Positions 35,431 through 44,843 of a stretch of 64,000 nucleotides of DNA are shown piece by piece (within the stretch, counting starts at the first letter, position 1; every line of letters starts with the position of its first letter). A model generated the notes under the pieces. It worked only from the letters and a program-made list of their open reading frames with translations, searched no databases and had not been told where the DNA came from. Made by a program: the position numbers and the translations under genes. The stretch spans positions 49,816-113,815 of the forward strand of contig JAZOUB010000041.1 of the NCBI GenBank assembly GCA_045657945.1, read 5' to 3'. The stretch comes from HGM04593 sp045657945 (GTDB lineage: Bacteria > Bacteroidota > Bacteroidia > Bacteroidales > Bacteroidaceae).

Positions 35431-35685
35431 TTATTCCTCTCTCATCAGTTCTTCTATCGCGCAGCATAGCTGGTCGGGGCAGGATGTGGGCTTGCCGTTG
35501 CAGCTGATGCCCTTGAGGCGTGCAATGATCTCCTCGTACTTCATGCCTGTGACAAGGCGGCTTATGCCCTGGAGGTTACCGTTGCAACCGCCATAGAACT
35601 TCACCTCTTTCAAAACTCCATCCTCGCCCGATACCTCGATGTATCGCGCGCATGTTCCGTGTGTTGTGTATGTTATTGTTTTCAT
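35431..35685 (-). CDS. TSCPD-domain protein
   Basis: From ATG 35685 (MKTITYTTHGTCARYIEV) the protein has 84 residues and matches the small stand-alone TSCPD family, with GGCNGNLQGISRLVTGM and the naming motif TSCPDQLC. The domain is known from the C-terminus of ribonucleotide reductases; the four conserved cysteines suggest metal or nucleotide-related binding. The function of the stand-alone form is unknown. It is followed by an AAGGG-type repeat. Confidence 0.88.
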   Translation of the reverse strand: MKTITYTTHGTCARYIEVSGEDGVLKEVKFYGGCNGNLQGISRLVTGMKYEEIIARLKGISCNGKPTSCPDQLCCAIEELMREE

Positions 35686-35766
35686 GGTTCTATTATTTAA
35701 TAAGGCCCATAAGGGCATAAAGGGCTAAAAGGTTGTTTTGGGCGGGACTATGCCCGCCCAAAACAA

Positions 35767-38700
35767 TTACTTGATAAACATCTTCTTGCCGTCGATGATG
35801 TAGATTCCCTTTGTTGGATTCTCTACCTTGCGGCCCTGCAAATCGTAGATAGCTTTTACCTTTCCGTTTTCACCTTTCACCTCATCAAGCACCTCCTCAA
35901 TGCCTGTCTCGCCATTGGTGTAGGTGTAGGTGATGTCAAGGTTCTTGCTCACATACGCAAGCTCGTCATATACGGCGTTGCTCTCCTTGAGTGTGTAACC
36001 CTCAAAGATTGGGGTGAGCATGGTGAACTGTTCACCGCCCTTTACATAACGTGTGCCGCTTGCCAGTTCGTTGCCCTCTTCATCGATACACTTGTATGCT
36101 ACAGCAAAGTAGGGGTGTGGGTTGTAGGTGTAGATGATGAATGGGTGGCCGTCGTCCCAGCCTGTGAAGGTGTTGTTGGCGTTGCCGTTCCAGTAGTAGT
36201 TGTTGCTTGTGCCCTTTACGCTCCATGTGGCGCCGTCGCTGTTGAGGGTAAACTTGAAACGCTCGGGGGTGCTGCCACCGGTTACCAATGAACCGCGCAA
36301 CAGCTGTGGAATATATACGCCATAGTTGTTTACAACGGTGAAGATGTTGTTCGCGCCCTCAAGGTTCCAGATGAATCCCGGGTTTGCATCTGTCACTCCG
36401 TTGGTTGTTGTGATGCCGTCGCCAACGTTTGTGACGCTCAGGAATCCGCTGCGTGCAGTTTCGTTCTTTGCGTTATAAATAAGGTATGATGCACCATCCT
36501 GGAGCTCGGTAACAACCTCGCCGATTGATGCCGCACCCATGATACCCTCGGTTGTGAATACTGCTTCAATCACGGTGTCCTCTGTCGGGGTGAAGGTTAC
36601 TTCGCCGTCCCATACAAGGTTTACGAAATCAAAGAACTCTACCTGTGGTTCTGCAATGGTGTATGCCTCGCCAATGGTGCATGGAGTGTCAATCTCCTTG
36701 ATGATGTTGCCGTCGGCTGTGATGCAACGGTAGGTCACATTGTAGGCTGTGCGCTTGTAGGTTACCTTTATGTTCTTGTTCTCAGCGACATTGTCGAACA
36801 CGGGAGCATCGGCTGTGCCGGTTGCCTCGTATGCCACAATGCCGTGGTTCTCAATTGCTGGAGCAACGGCTGTGTATGGCTTGCCGTCGGCTGCTGCCTG
36901 GTAGGCGGTCTGCATCAGGTTTCCATCCTCGTTGTAGCACTCGAATGTTACAAGGAATGCCTTCTCATAGATCCAACCTGTTCCCTGTGGGTAGATACCG
37001 CCTTTGTTCAGGGTGTTTGGGTTGGTGGTTGCATGCTCCGAAACAGGATGCAATGCGTCGTTGCCGCTCTTGATGCTGAAGTCGCCGCTTCTTGTGTTGT
37101 ATGCATTGGTGAGCACTGCACCGCTTGCGCCCAGTTTCACAGGTGCATTGGCGTTGCTGATGTAACGGCCTGTCGCTACGTTGCGTAGCTTGAATGTCTG
37201 GCCGGCATCGGTTACTGTGGCATCTGTGATTTCCCATACATCTGCGCCATACTGTAACTGTGCTGCGGTTACATTTTCGTTGTTGTTGTCATACATTGTC
37301 CAACCCTTGAAACGCTCGGTGTTGTTCACAATGCGGTATGTTGTGCCCTCTACAGGGTATTCAAAGTCAATGCTTGGTTCGTCGTCCACCAACGGGCGGA
37401 ACTCCCATATGCCGCCGTTGCCGTCGGCCGGGTCACTCCACAGGTTTATTGAGTGGTTCTGTCCGGGGCCTGCATAGTTGAGACACATGTTGCCGTTCGA
37501 TACCTTTTGGCTGCGTATGCTGTAGGTGTAGTTATTGCCTTTCTGTGCATAGGCCTTGTCACCGAGGATAAAATCATAGTGGCGGTTGTTCTCGTCATAG
37601 TCCCAACGGCCGGTGTTGTTCTCGGCTGTAGGTGTTCCCTTTACCGAACCGTTTGGTTTTGCCTTGTTCACCAAAGCCCAACGCTGTGGGTTGGCTGGGT
37701 CCTGCATGAAAGCCCATAACTGCCAGTCGTAGCCTTCGTTGTTCTCATCTTCGATTACCTCGCTGTTCCACAGGCGTCCGGCTGGTGCAGTGCCTGTCTT
37801 GTCGGTGATGTTCATACCTTCGCGCAGAAGCTGGATGCAACGTCCGGCACGTGTGTCGGTAGCTGTGGTAACAATGCGGTACCATGTCTTCTCCTCATCG
37901 GTAGAGGCCTTTGGCATCACCTTGTCGTCGCCATTCTTGTTGTCGAGAATATAGTGGCGTCCATAGTCGTAGTTATTGTAGTTGAGCAAGAGAGTATCCT
38001 TTGTGATGCGCTCCTGGAAGTCGCTGAAGTTCTTCTTTGATGCGGGTGTCCAGCCTGTCTCGGCAATAGCGGTGAGGCGTGGCAGGGCAAGGTATTCGAG
38101 CAGGTCGTTGTCCTGTACGTGCTCGGTCCAGAATGTACCCTGTACACCAACGTAGTACTTGTGCAGGTTTGATGGCACGCTTGATGGTATCGGCGCATAG
38201 TCATATACCACTTTCACGTTGTCTGTTCCATAACCAGCTACTGGTGGCTCGTCGGCATCGGTGCTCTGGCGGCGGTTGATGTAGTAGGGGACTTGTGTGG
38301 TGATGATTGACTTCATGCCATTCTGTGCCGCTTTCAAAGCACATGGCTGTGCGTTGCCAATCTCCCAGCACATCATTGTGCCGCCTGTACCCAAGATTTT
38401 CTCCTCGTCGGTACCGCCGGCGGTGAGGCTCTCGTTCCACATGATTACGGTGCGCTTCTTGTCGCCCTCCTTTGAGGTTACGTAGTCCGATACCTGGCGC
38501 ACGAAGTGCGACTGCAACTGACGGTAGTTGGTGAATCCCATCTTCTGCATCATTGCCTGGCACTCGGCATTGCCCTGCCAAGCGTTTGTAGGTGTCTCGT
38601 CACCACCGATGTGAATCTGGCTGTAGGGGAATACCTCAATTACCTCGTCGAGCACATCCTTTGCAAACTGCAATACCAATGGGCTTGCAACGTTGAGCAC

Positions 38701-39621
38701 ATCGCTGAAGATACCGCCGCTTATCTGTACGCTGTGGCCGGCATTGGGGTTACAGCTGAGTTCGGGGTATGCTGCGTTCACGGCGCATGAGTGGCCGGGG
38801 AACTCAATCTCGGGTACCACCTCGATGTGACGCTCTGCTGCGTATGCTACAATCTCGCGGCACTGCTCCTGTGTGTAGAAGTATGGACCGTAAGGCTCAT
38901 TGGTATAGTAACCGCCATATACGCGGTCGGTGCTCCATGAGTTGCTGCGTGTTGCACCGACAGTTGTCAGGCGTGGGTATTTCTTTACCTCGAAACGCCA
39001 GCCCTGGTCGTCGGTGAGGTGCCAGTGGAAGCGGTTGAGCTTGTAATATGACATCACATCAATAATGCGCTTGATCTCATCCAAATCAAAGAAGTGACGG
39101 CTCACATCGAGCATGAAACCGCGGTACTCAAAGCGCGGAGCATCGACAATGCTCACGATGGGGAGCGGGTATTCGGTCACGGTCTCGTCCTTCACACCGG
39201 CCATGACATTGGCTGGGAGCATCTTCTTGATACTCTGGAATGCATAGTAGAAACCGTTTGAACAGGTAGCACTGATTGCAATGCCGTCGGTTGTTATGTC
39301 AAGGGTGTAACCCTCGCAACCCAAGTTCTCGCTACCATTGTAGAGAGACATGGTTATGAGCGCGTCGGCAGCCTCGGCCTTTACATCGACAGTGTAGCCT
39401 GTAACGCCTGTAAAGTGATTTGCAAACTTTGTAGCCTCGTTGGAGAGACTGTCGGGCAACTCACCTGTTGCAATTGTGAAATTCTGTGGCAATACGAGCG
39501 TGCCGTTGCCAACAGTCATTTTCATTGGAACCGGTGTAAGGTTTACTCTGCTGTCGGCAAACATCGTCGCCGGGATAGCCAGGAGAACCAACAGTAAGAA
39601 ACGTGTAAACAGGTTTTTCAT
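35767..39621 (-). CDS. Beta-N-acetylhexosaminidase (GH20) with T9SS sorting domain
   Basis: The 1284-residue protein has a signal peptide (MKNLFTRFLLLVLLAIPATM), a GH20 N-terminal domain, and the GH20 catalytic barrel (about 165-510) with RGFMLDVSRHFFDLDEIKRI, HWHLTDDQGWRFEVKKYPRL and the catalytic pair Asp341-Glu342 in HIGGDETP; the tryptophan-lined site is in GTFWTEHVQ. After it come lectin-like and MucBP-like repeats (YRCITADGNIIKEIDTPCTI, YKCIDEEGNELASGTRYVKG) and a T9SS sorting domain (IYDLQGRKVENPTKGIYIID). It would release terminal GlcNAc or GalNAc from host glycans at the cell surface using substrate-assisted catalysis. It is transcribed alone. Confidence 0.95.
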   Translation of the reverse strand: MKNLFTRFLLLVLLAIPATMFADSRVNLTPVPMKMTVGNGTLVLPQNFTIATGELPDSLSNEATKFANHFTGVTGYTVDVKAEAADALITMSLYNGSENLGCEGYTLDITTDGIAISATCSNGFYYAFQSIKKMLPANVMAGVKDETVTEYPLPIVSIVDAPRFEYRGFMLDVSRHFFDLDEIKRIIDVMSYYKLNRFHWHLTDDQGWRFEVKKYPRLTTVGATRSNSWSTDRVYGGYYTNEPYGPYFYTQEQCREIVAYAAERHIEVVPEIEFPGHSCAVNAAYPELSCNPNAGHSVQISGGIFSDVLNVASPLVLQFAKDVLDEVIEVFPYSQIHIGGDETPTNAWQGNAECQAMMQKMGFTNYRQLQSHFVRQVSDYVTSKEGDKKRTVIMWNESLTAGGTDEEKILGTGGTMMCWEIGNAQPCALKAAQNGMKSIITTQVPYYINRRQSTDADEPPVAGYGTDNVKVVYDYAPIPSSVPSNLHKYYVGVQGTFWTEHVQDNDLLEYLALPRLTAIAETGWTPASKKNFSDFQERITKDTLLLNYNNYDYGRHYILDNKNGDDKVMPKASTDEEKTWYRIVTTATDTRAGRCIQLLREGMNITDKTGTAPAGRLWNSEVIEDENNEGYDWQLWAFMQDPANPQRWALVNKAKPNGSVKGTPTAENNTGRWDYDENNRHYDFILGDKAYAQKGNNYTYSIRSQKVSNGNMCLNYAGPGQNHSINLWSDPADGNGGIWEFRPLVDDEPSIDFEYPVEGTTYRIVNNTERFKGWTMYDNNNENVTAAQLQYGADVWEITDATVTDAGQTFKLRNVATGRYISNANAPVKLGASGAVLTNAYNTRSGDFSIKSGNDALHPVSEHATTNPNTLNKGGIYPQGTGWIYEKAFLVTFECYNEDGNLMQTAYQAAADGKPYTAVAPAIENHGIVAYEATGTADAPVFDNVAENKNIKVTYKRTAYNVTYRCITADGNIIKEIDTPCTIGEAYTIAEPQVEFFDFVNLVWDGEVTFTPTEDTVIEAVFTTEGIMGAASIGEVVTELQDGASYLIYNAKNETARSGFLSVTNVGDGITTTNGVTDANPGFIWNLEGANNIFTVVNNYGVYIPQLLRGSLVTGGSTPERFKFTLNSDGATWSVKGTSNNYYWNGNANNTFTGWDDGHPFIIYTYNPHPYFAVAYKCIDEEGNELASGTRYVKGGEQFTMLTPIFEGYTLKESNAVYDELAYVSKNLDITYTYTNGETGIEEVLDEVKGENGKVKAIYDLQGRKVENPTKGIYIIDGKKMFIK

Positions 39622-39705
39622 GTTATTTATGGTTTAGTTAATATTTATTTGTTAAAAGGCCTAAAAGGGCAAAAAGGGCGAAAAGGGCGAAAAGGCATTC
39701 TCATC

Positions 39706-40377
39706 TTAACTCTCCTTGCTGATCTTCCCGTTTTCATCGTCATCCTCGGGGCGCAGCGTTGGCAGGCAAATTTGGTATTTGACAGCCAAAGCACGGGTCA
39801 GGAACACTGTTGCACCACAGATGAGGTGCGTTGGGAATGTTGCAAGCCCTGTCCAATGGCATATAGCAAAAGCTATGCCACCCACGACACAGGCCATGGC
39901 ATATATCTCCTTGCGGAAGATGAGCGGTTCTTCATTTATGAGCACATCGCGTATGACACCACCGGCGGCACCGGTCATTGTACCCATTATGATTCCAACC
40001 CAGATTGTCTGTCCGCATGTCAATGACTTTTGGATACCAACTACGGTGAACAGCGCAAGGCCAATGGCGTCGAACACAAAGAATGTGTTGTGCATGTGTA
40101 CAAGGTTCTTGCGAAAGATAATCACCCACAGTAATGCCAGGCCGGTACACAAAAGATATGTGCCGTTCTCCATCCAGAAGACAGGTTGGTTCAGCATTAA
40201 ATCGCGCAGTGTACCGCCGCCAATGGCTGTTGCTGCACCAACAACATAGGCTCCGAACCAGTCGAAACGTTTTGCCGATGCAAGTCGTATGCCGCTGATG
40301 GCAAAGGCGAATGTTCCTACAAAATCTATGATTTCAAGGAAGTTTATATCTTGAATCCAACTCATGTGTTGTTGCAT
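39706..40377 (-). CDS. TRIC-family (UPF0126) membrane channel protein
   Basis: From ATG 40377 (or ATG 40365, MSWIQDI) the protein has about 223 residues and seven helices in the duplicated layout of the prokaryotic TRIC family (FVGTFAFAISGIRLA, AATAIGGGTLRDLML, then FFVFDAIGLALFTVVG and GAAGGVIRDVLINEEPL). The GGGxxRD motif occurs in both halves, as expected. Members form trimeric cation channels in the inner membrane; the physiological role in bacteria is not settled, though glycine transport has been suggested for some. The C-terminal tail is acidic. Confidence 0.9.
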   Translation of the reverse strand: MQQHMSWIQDINFLEIIDFVGTFAFAISGIRLASAKRFDWFGAYVVGAATAIGGGTLRDLMLNQPVFWMENGTYLLCTGLALLWVIIFRKNLVHMHNTFFVFDAIGLALFTVVGIQKSLTCGQTIWVGIIMGTMTGAAGGVIRDVLINEEPLIFRKEIYAMACVVGGIAFAICHWTGLATFPTHLICGATVFLTRALAVKYQICLPTLRPEDDDENGKISKES

Positions 40378-40548
40378 TTCTACATTATATGTTGCGAAGA
40401 TAGGAATAAAAAAGGGGTTTTGCATTTTTTTACTTGTAAAAAACATGCGATTGCTCTAAAAAAGTAGCCTTGAATTCAAAGTCTCGCACTTTCGCGTTGT
40501 TAAAAATAGCACTTTGCATTATATTTGCATTGGCGTAAAAGAATTTTC

Positions 40549-41097
40549 ATGATTAAAAGGCTCCTGATAATAACATTGCTCGCTGTTTTCATGCCACTGC
40601 GCAGTGTGGCGCAGTATGCCCGTGCCGTGGATTATTCCACTGATGTGGCAATGTTTGTGCCTGCGGCAGTTGGTCTTGGCGTGGCCATATACGAGGGCGA
40701 CAGGGAGGGTATTGCTCAGCTTGGCAAGACACTTGCCGTTTCAACGGCTGTGACATATATTCTCAAATACAGCGTAAAGAAGGCGCGTCCCGACGGCGAT
40801 GGCTTCGATGCCTTTCCATCCAACCATTGTAACTTTGCCTTTGGCGGTGCCACGTTTCTTCAGCGCCGCTATGGCTGGAAGTGGGGAGTTCCGGCCTATC
40901 TTGTCAGTGCCTATGTCGCCTGGGGTAGGATATATGCCAAGAAACATGACATCTGGGATGTGCTTGCCGGTGCTGCCATAAGCGTGGGCAGCGGTTTCCT
41001 CTTTACAACACCTTTTGCCAAGAAACACAATGTCCAACTCGCACCGATAATCACAAGCGAAGGTGGCTGCGGCGTATATTTCTCAATGACGCTGTAG
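40549..41097 (+). CDS. PAP2-family phosphatase
   Basis: From ATG 40549 (MIKRLLIITLLAVFMPLRSV) the protein has 182 residues with a signal peptide or membrane anchor. The three PAP2 motifs are present: KKARPDGDGFDAFPSNH (KxxxxRP and PSNH) and WGRIYAKKHDIWDVLAG (R-x5-H-x3-D). Such enzymes dephosphorylate lipid phosphates, for example undecaprenyl diphosphate or lipid A, on the outer side of the inner membrane or in the outer membrane. A -7 box TATATTTG precedes it. Small peptide 3 lies 113 nt downstream. Confidence 0.9.
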   Translation: MIKRLLIITLLAVFMPLRSVAQYARAVDYSTDVAMFVPAAVGLGVAIYEGDREGIAQLGKTLAVSTAVTYILKYSVKKARPDGDGFDAFPSNHCNFAFGGATFLQRRYGWKWGVPAYLVSAYVAWGRIYAKKHDIWDVLAGAAISVGSGFLFTTPFAKKHNVQLAPIITSEGGCGVYFSMTL

Positions 41098-41210
41098 CTG
41101 CTCCTTTTCTGCTATGCGGCAACCCACATCAATAAAAACTCAGGGACGTTGAACAAAAGTCCTTTTTTTTGTGTTTATCCTATGAATGGATTGAAATAAA
41201 TTGATGTGAA

Positions 41211-41375
41211 ATGAGAAAAGAGTATTTTAAACCGCGGATGAAGGTTATGGAACTGGGGGCGGTCGATATGTTGGCTGCTTCAGCTCCCCGATATGAGTAT
41301 CGGGGTTTTGGTCAGAACAAGAGTGATGATACCGGCGGCAGTGCTGATGAGTGGGGTAATCTCTGGAATAGATAA
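41211..41375 (+). CDS. Small peptide 3 of the W-x-N-[LI]-W family, possible peptide precursor
   Basis: The 54-residue ORF begins MRKEYFKPRMKVMELGAVDM, continues LAAS, and ends DDTGGSADEWGNLWNR. Length, YxxP start, MLAAS at residues 20-24 and the WGNLWN tail match the peptide at 27840-28004; the region between differs almost completely. No signal peptide is present. The segment YFKPRMKVMELG closely follows the lasso-peptide leader pattern YxxPxLxxxG. It is followed 18 nt later by a terminator, so it forms its own short transcript or ends the PAP2 one. Function unknown. Confidence 0.75.
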   Translation: MRKEYFKPRMKVMELGAVDMLAASAPRYEYRGFGQNKSDDTGGSADEWGNLWNR

Positions 41376-41392
41376 GTTTGACCGTTAACAAT

Positions 41393-41431
41393 AAAAAACC
41401 ATTGGATGCGATTGCATTCAATGGTTTTTTT
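41393..41431 (+). terminator. Terminator after small peptide 3
   Basis: AAAAAACCATTGGATGC pairs with GCATTCAATGGTTTTTT (one wobble) around a GATT loop, giving a U-rich 3' arm. It separates the peptide gene from nadA. Confidence 0.85.
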
Positions 41432-41469
41432 GTATCTTCGCCAAAAGTAACAAAAAGAACCAGTGAATT

Positions 41470-42450
41470 ATGATAAAGCAGGATTGGATAGAGAAGGGAT
41501 ACATCAATGAAGCAATCCCCGAAGGTGTTGACCTGAAAGCCGAGATACGCCGTTTGTGCGAGGAGAAAAATGCAGTTGTGCTGGCGCACTATTATACCGA
41601 TGGCACCATTCAGGATGTTGCTGATTTCGTTGGCGATAGCCTTGCCCTTGCGCAGATAGCCGAGAAGACAACAGCTGACATACTGGTGATGTGCGGCGTG
41701 CACTTCATGGCCGAGACAAACAAGATTCTCTCGCCGGGCAAGAAGGTGCTCATCCCCGACTTGAACGCCGGCTGCTCGCTTGCCGAGAGCTGTCCTGCCG
41801 AGGAACTTGCAAAGTTCAAGACACTGCATCCCGGTCACAAGGTAGTAGCCTATGTGAACACATCGGCAGCCGTAAAGGCTCTGACCGACATAGTGGTTAC
41901 ATCTACCAACGCACGTGCCATTGTGGAGAGTTTCCCCAAGGACGAGAAAATCATCTTCGCCCCCGACAAGAACTTGGGTGGTTACCTGAATGCTGTTACA
42001 GGACGCAATATGCTACTTTGGAACGGTGGTTGCCATGTCCATGAGCAGTTCTCAATAGAAAAAATCGTTGAGCTGAAGGCTGCTCATCCCGATGCAAAGG
42101 TTCTTGCTCACCCCGAGTGCAAGAGTGGTGTGCTTGCCCTTGCCGATTTCATAGGCTCAACAGCGGCAATCCTTACATTTGCCGAGAAGGACGATGCTAC
42201 AGAGTTTATCGTGGCCACCGAGAGCGGTATCCTTCACGAGATGGTGAAGCGCTGCCCCGGAAAGGTATTCATGCCTGTTCCCCCTTCAACCGGTTTATGC
42301 GCATGCAATGAGTGCGGATACATGCGCCTCAACACACTTGAGAAACTCTACAATACACTCAAGTACGAGTGGCCAACTGTTGAACTCGACGAGCAGTTGC
42401 GCGCAGAGGCGAAGAAACCTATTGTGAGAATGCTCGAACTTTCTAAATAA
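41470..42450 (+). CDS. nadA: Quinolinate synthase NadA
   Basis: The 326-residue protein has the three-fold repeated NadA layout with the [4Fe-4S] cysteines in MCGVHFMAETNKI, NGGCHVHEQF and TGLCACNECGYM. It condenses iminoaspartate with dihydroxyacetone phosphate to quinolinate in NAD biosynthesis in the cytoplasm. Other conserved stretches are VVLAHYYTDGTIQDVADFVG and PDLNAGCSLAESCPAEE. nadB and nadC are not in the window. It is followed by a small membrane protein gene. Confidence 0.97.
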   Translation: MIKQDWIEKGYINEAIPEGVDLKAEIRRLCEEKNAVVLAHYYTDGTIQDVADFVGDSLALAQIAEKTTADILVMCGVHFMAETNKILSPGKKVLIPDLNAGCSLAESCPAEELAKFKTLHPGHKVVAYVNTSAAVKALTDIVVTSTNARAIVESFPKDEKIIFAPDKNLGGYLNAVTGRNMLLWNGGCHVHEQFSIEKIVELKAAHPDAKVLAHPECKSGVLALADFIGSTAAILTFAEKDDATEFIVATESGILHEMVKRCPGKVFMPVPPSTGLCACNECGYMRLNTLEKLYNTLKYEWPTVELDEQLRAEAKKPIVRMLELSK

Positions 42451-42460
42451 TGGCAATGCG

Positions 42461-42775
42461 GTGGGTGGGCTGCTGAACTATTCTATAGCTTTGCTGTTCG
42501 TGGCATTTGCCCTGTCTGTACTCTTGGGCAAGGCCGATTGGGTTATTGGAAAATACAAGCCTGTCCTCAAAGAGCACAGGCTTGTATTTGTCAAGTATCG
42601 CAGTTATGACCCACGGCGTGCACGACCATTATTTGCATTTCTTCTCTTCTTGTTGGCTGCTTTTATTGTGCTGGAATATCTGTTCCGCCCATTGCCGCTG
42701 TATTGCGCAGTCATACTGCTTGCGCTTGTGGTGCCCATAGCTGTGTATGTGGAAGTCCGTTGCCGTCTGAAGTGA
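42461..42775 (+). CDS. Small membrane protein, possibly DUF3784-like
   Basis: A GTG-started ORF of 104 residues begins 10 nt after nadA. It has an N-terminal helix (LLNYSIALLFVAFALSVLLG), a basic loop (KYRSYDPRRARP) and two more helices. The stretch GKADWVIGKYKPV recalls the GKxxxLIAGY signature of DUF3784 proteins. Function is unknown. The alternative start and short length lower certainty, but the hydrophobic pattern is protein-like. Confidence 0.6.
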   Translation: MGGLLNYSIALLFVAFALSVLLGKADWVIGKYKPVLKEHRLVFVKYRSYDPRRARPLFAFLLFLLAAFIVLEYLFRPLPLYCAVILLALVVPIAVYVEVRCRLK

Positions 42776-42813
42776 GGCAGTTGAAACGTAAATTCAGAAT
42801 ACGGTTGTTACTT

Positions 42814-43710
42814 CTACTCTTTATTGCCGAATACCGAGAAGTGAACATAGCGCTTTGGATGCGCCTTCAAATCCTCGAGCAATGATATTGCGGTGTTGCA
42901 GACATCGTTCAGCCTGCTGTACAACAGAGTGTCTTTCAGCAGCATGCCGGCGGTGCCTTCACCACTGTTCAGTGCAGCGGTAATCTGCTGCATGTTGTTG
43001 AGCGAAGTCTCAAGGCTGACAACCATCTCACTGAGGTTTATTTCGCTCAGTTGTGCCGACACTTTCAATAGGTCGTCTTCCAGCTGTATAAGTTTGTCGG
43101 TAGCTACAGGAATATCATTCTTTACAAGGTAACTTATCTGTGCCGATGTGGTGTTCAGCTGTGCTGTGAGTGACTCGATGTTGTTGAGTGTGTTGTTTAT
43201 TGCCGGGTTGGACAATATGCTGTTCAGTGATGTCAGCACCGAATCTACCTTTGGTACAATGGCCTCAACCTGTGGTACAATGTTACCTACCTCGCCCAGT
43301 GCGCCTGCATCCAGCACGCCCTTGATTGTAGTTCCCGGTTTCAGTATCTTCTCGCTGTCGCCCAATACAATGCTTATGGTGCTGCCACCCATCAGTTTAT
43401 TGTGTATCTCAGCATAAGTCCCTTCGGGCAGTTCCAGTTCCTTGTCAATATCCACTGTCACATACACGCTCTTGCTCTTGTTGAAATTGTGCTCAATGCC
43501 GTTTACATTTCCAACCTTACAACCGTTGATATATACAGGTGCCGAGTTGGTTATTTCGCCAATGTTTGCAAACTCAATGCGGTATTTGTGCGTGTCATTG
43601 AAGACATCAATACCTTTGAAGAAGTTGATGAGGTAATAGATGATGAGTATTGCGACAATGCCCAATACTCCTATCCATAGTTCACGCGAAAATCTCTTTA
43701 TTCTGCTCAT
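42814..43710 (-). CDS. MlaD/MCE-family lipid transport protein
   Basis: The 298-residue protein has one N-terminal membrane helix (ELWIGVLGIVAILIIYYLIN), an MCE domain (residues about 38-120; NSAPVYINGCKVGNVNGIEH, NKLMGGSTISIVLGDSEKIL) and a long helical C-terminal part that could form a coiled tunnel. MCE proteins form hexameric rings that carry phospholipids between inner and outer membrane. Its ATG overlaps the stop of the amidase gene by one base (TAATG), so translation is coupled. The MlaE permease and MlaF ATPase are not in this window. Confidence 0.92.
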   Translation of the reverse strand: MSRIKRFSRELWIGVLGIVAILIIYYLINFFKGIDVFNDTHKYRIEFANIGEITNSAPVYINGCKVGNVNGIEHNFNKSKSVYVTVDIDKELELPEGTYAEIHNKLMGGSTISIVLGDSEKILKPGTTIKGVLDAGALGEVGNIVPQVEAIVPKVDSVLTSLNSILSNPAINNTLNNIESLTAQLNTTSAQISYLVKNDIPVATDKLIQLEDDLLKVSAQLSEINLSEMVVSLETSLNNMQQITAALNSGEGTAGMLLKDTLLYSRLNDVCNTAISLLEDLKAHPKRYVHFSVFGNKE

Positions 43711-44843
43711 TATCTCTGCTTTTTAAACATTTCTATTGCCTCTTTGGTATTTATCTTCTTGCCATTGAGGAAAGCGATTATAAAGGAATCCTTGAACTTG
43801 TCGGCAATACTCTTCTTCAGTTTAAGAATCTCATTATAATCCTCGCTAACGCCGTATGTATATTTGTATATGCCGTTCTCGACATAAAAATCGGTCTTCA
43901 ATCCCTTGTGTCTCTTGTCGTCGCTCTTTAACTTGCTGCTCGAGGTCATTATCTGTATTTTGAAGATAGGTCTGTCACTCTCCTTTTCCGGCTTGGCGCT
44001 GCTTTCGCTCTCCACCTCGTTGTCAACTTCAATCCTTTTCTGCTCCTTGCTCTTGCCGTAGAGTTCATAATATTGTGCAAAACCATTAAAGATACCTTTT
44101 GCGAGTTTCTCCTGTCCCTCTTTCGATGCAATCAAGTTTTCGTCCTTGCTGTTGGTTATGAAGCCCAACTCTATAAGGATACTTGGCATTACAGTGCGGT
44201 GCAGCACAAGGAAACCTGCCGATGAAACACCGCGGTCATAGAGTTTGGTACTCTCGACCATGCCTCCCTGTACCATTTCGGCAAGTTTTACGCTCAGTTC
44301 CATGTCGTGGCTGCGCATGAGCTCAAAGATTATGTAGCTCTCGCTTGAACGTGGGTCAAATCCTTTATAGGTCTCCTCAAAATTGTCCTCGGTCAGGATG
44401 ACCTCGTTCTCGTACATTGCGGCAGCCTTTGCCTCGGCATCGCTGCCCGAACCTAATGTAAACGTCTGGCATCCGTTGGCATTCTTGTTCTTGCTCGCAT
44501 TCGAGTGAATTGAGATGAAGAGGTTTGCATTTTCCTTGTTTGCAATGTCAGCACGCTTGGCAAGCGGAATCTTAACATCGGTTGTGCGTGTGAAGATAAC
44601 CTTGACCTCGGGATACTCCTTCTTTATGAGTTCTGCAAGCATTTCCGACACACTCTTGTTGATATTCTTCTCCTGCGACTTTTTGCCCAGTGCACCAGGG
44701 TCAACACCTCCGTGACCGGCATCTATTACCACTGTAAAGGGTTTCTTGCTCTGCTTCTGTTTCTGCGCCATTGCCTGCGGCATGTAGGCGACGAGCAACA
44801 AAAGCCAGAGTGTGGTCTTTATGTAACAAATAATGTTTTTCAT
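43710..44843 (-). CDS. N-acetylmuramoyl-L-alanine amidase (Amidase_3)
   Basis: From ATG 44843 (MKNIICYIKTTLWLLLLVAY) the protein has 377 residues and a signal peptide. The Amidase_3 zinc domain (about 35-265) shows VVIDAGHGGVDPGALGKKS (His and downstream Glu ligands), NLFISIHSNASKN, and the catalytic Glu in PSILIELGFITNSKDE. The C-terminal part (about 290-377) resembles a SPOR-like peptidoglycan-binding domain (RPIFKIQIMTSSSKLKS). It cleaves the bond between MurNAc and the stem peptide, probably during cell separation. The longer frame to 44897 has no family support. It is the first gene of a two-gene operon with mlaD. Confidence 0.93.
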   Translation of the reverse strand: MKNIICYIKTTLWLLLLVAYMPQAMAQKQKQSKKPFTVVIDAGHGGVDPGALGKKSQEKNINKSVSEMLAELIKKEYPEVKVIFTRTTDVKIPLAKRADIANKENANLFISIHSNASKNKNANGCQTFTLGSGSDAEAKAAAMYENEVILTEDNFEETYKGFDPRSSESYIIFELMRSHDMELSVKLAEMVQGGMVESTKLYDRGVSSAGFLVLHRTVMPSILIELGFITNSKDENLIASKEGQEKLAKGIFNGFAQYYELYGKSKEQKRIEVDNEVESESSAKPEKESDRPIFKIQIMTSSSKLKSDDKRHKGLKTDFYVENGIYKYTYGVSEDYNEILKLKKSIADKFKDSFIIAFLNGKKINTKEAIEMFKKQR

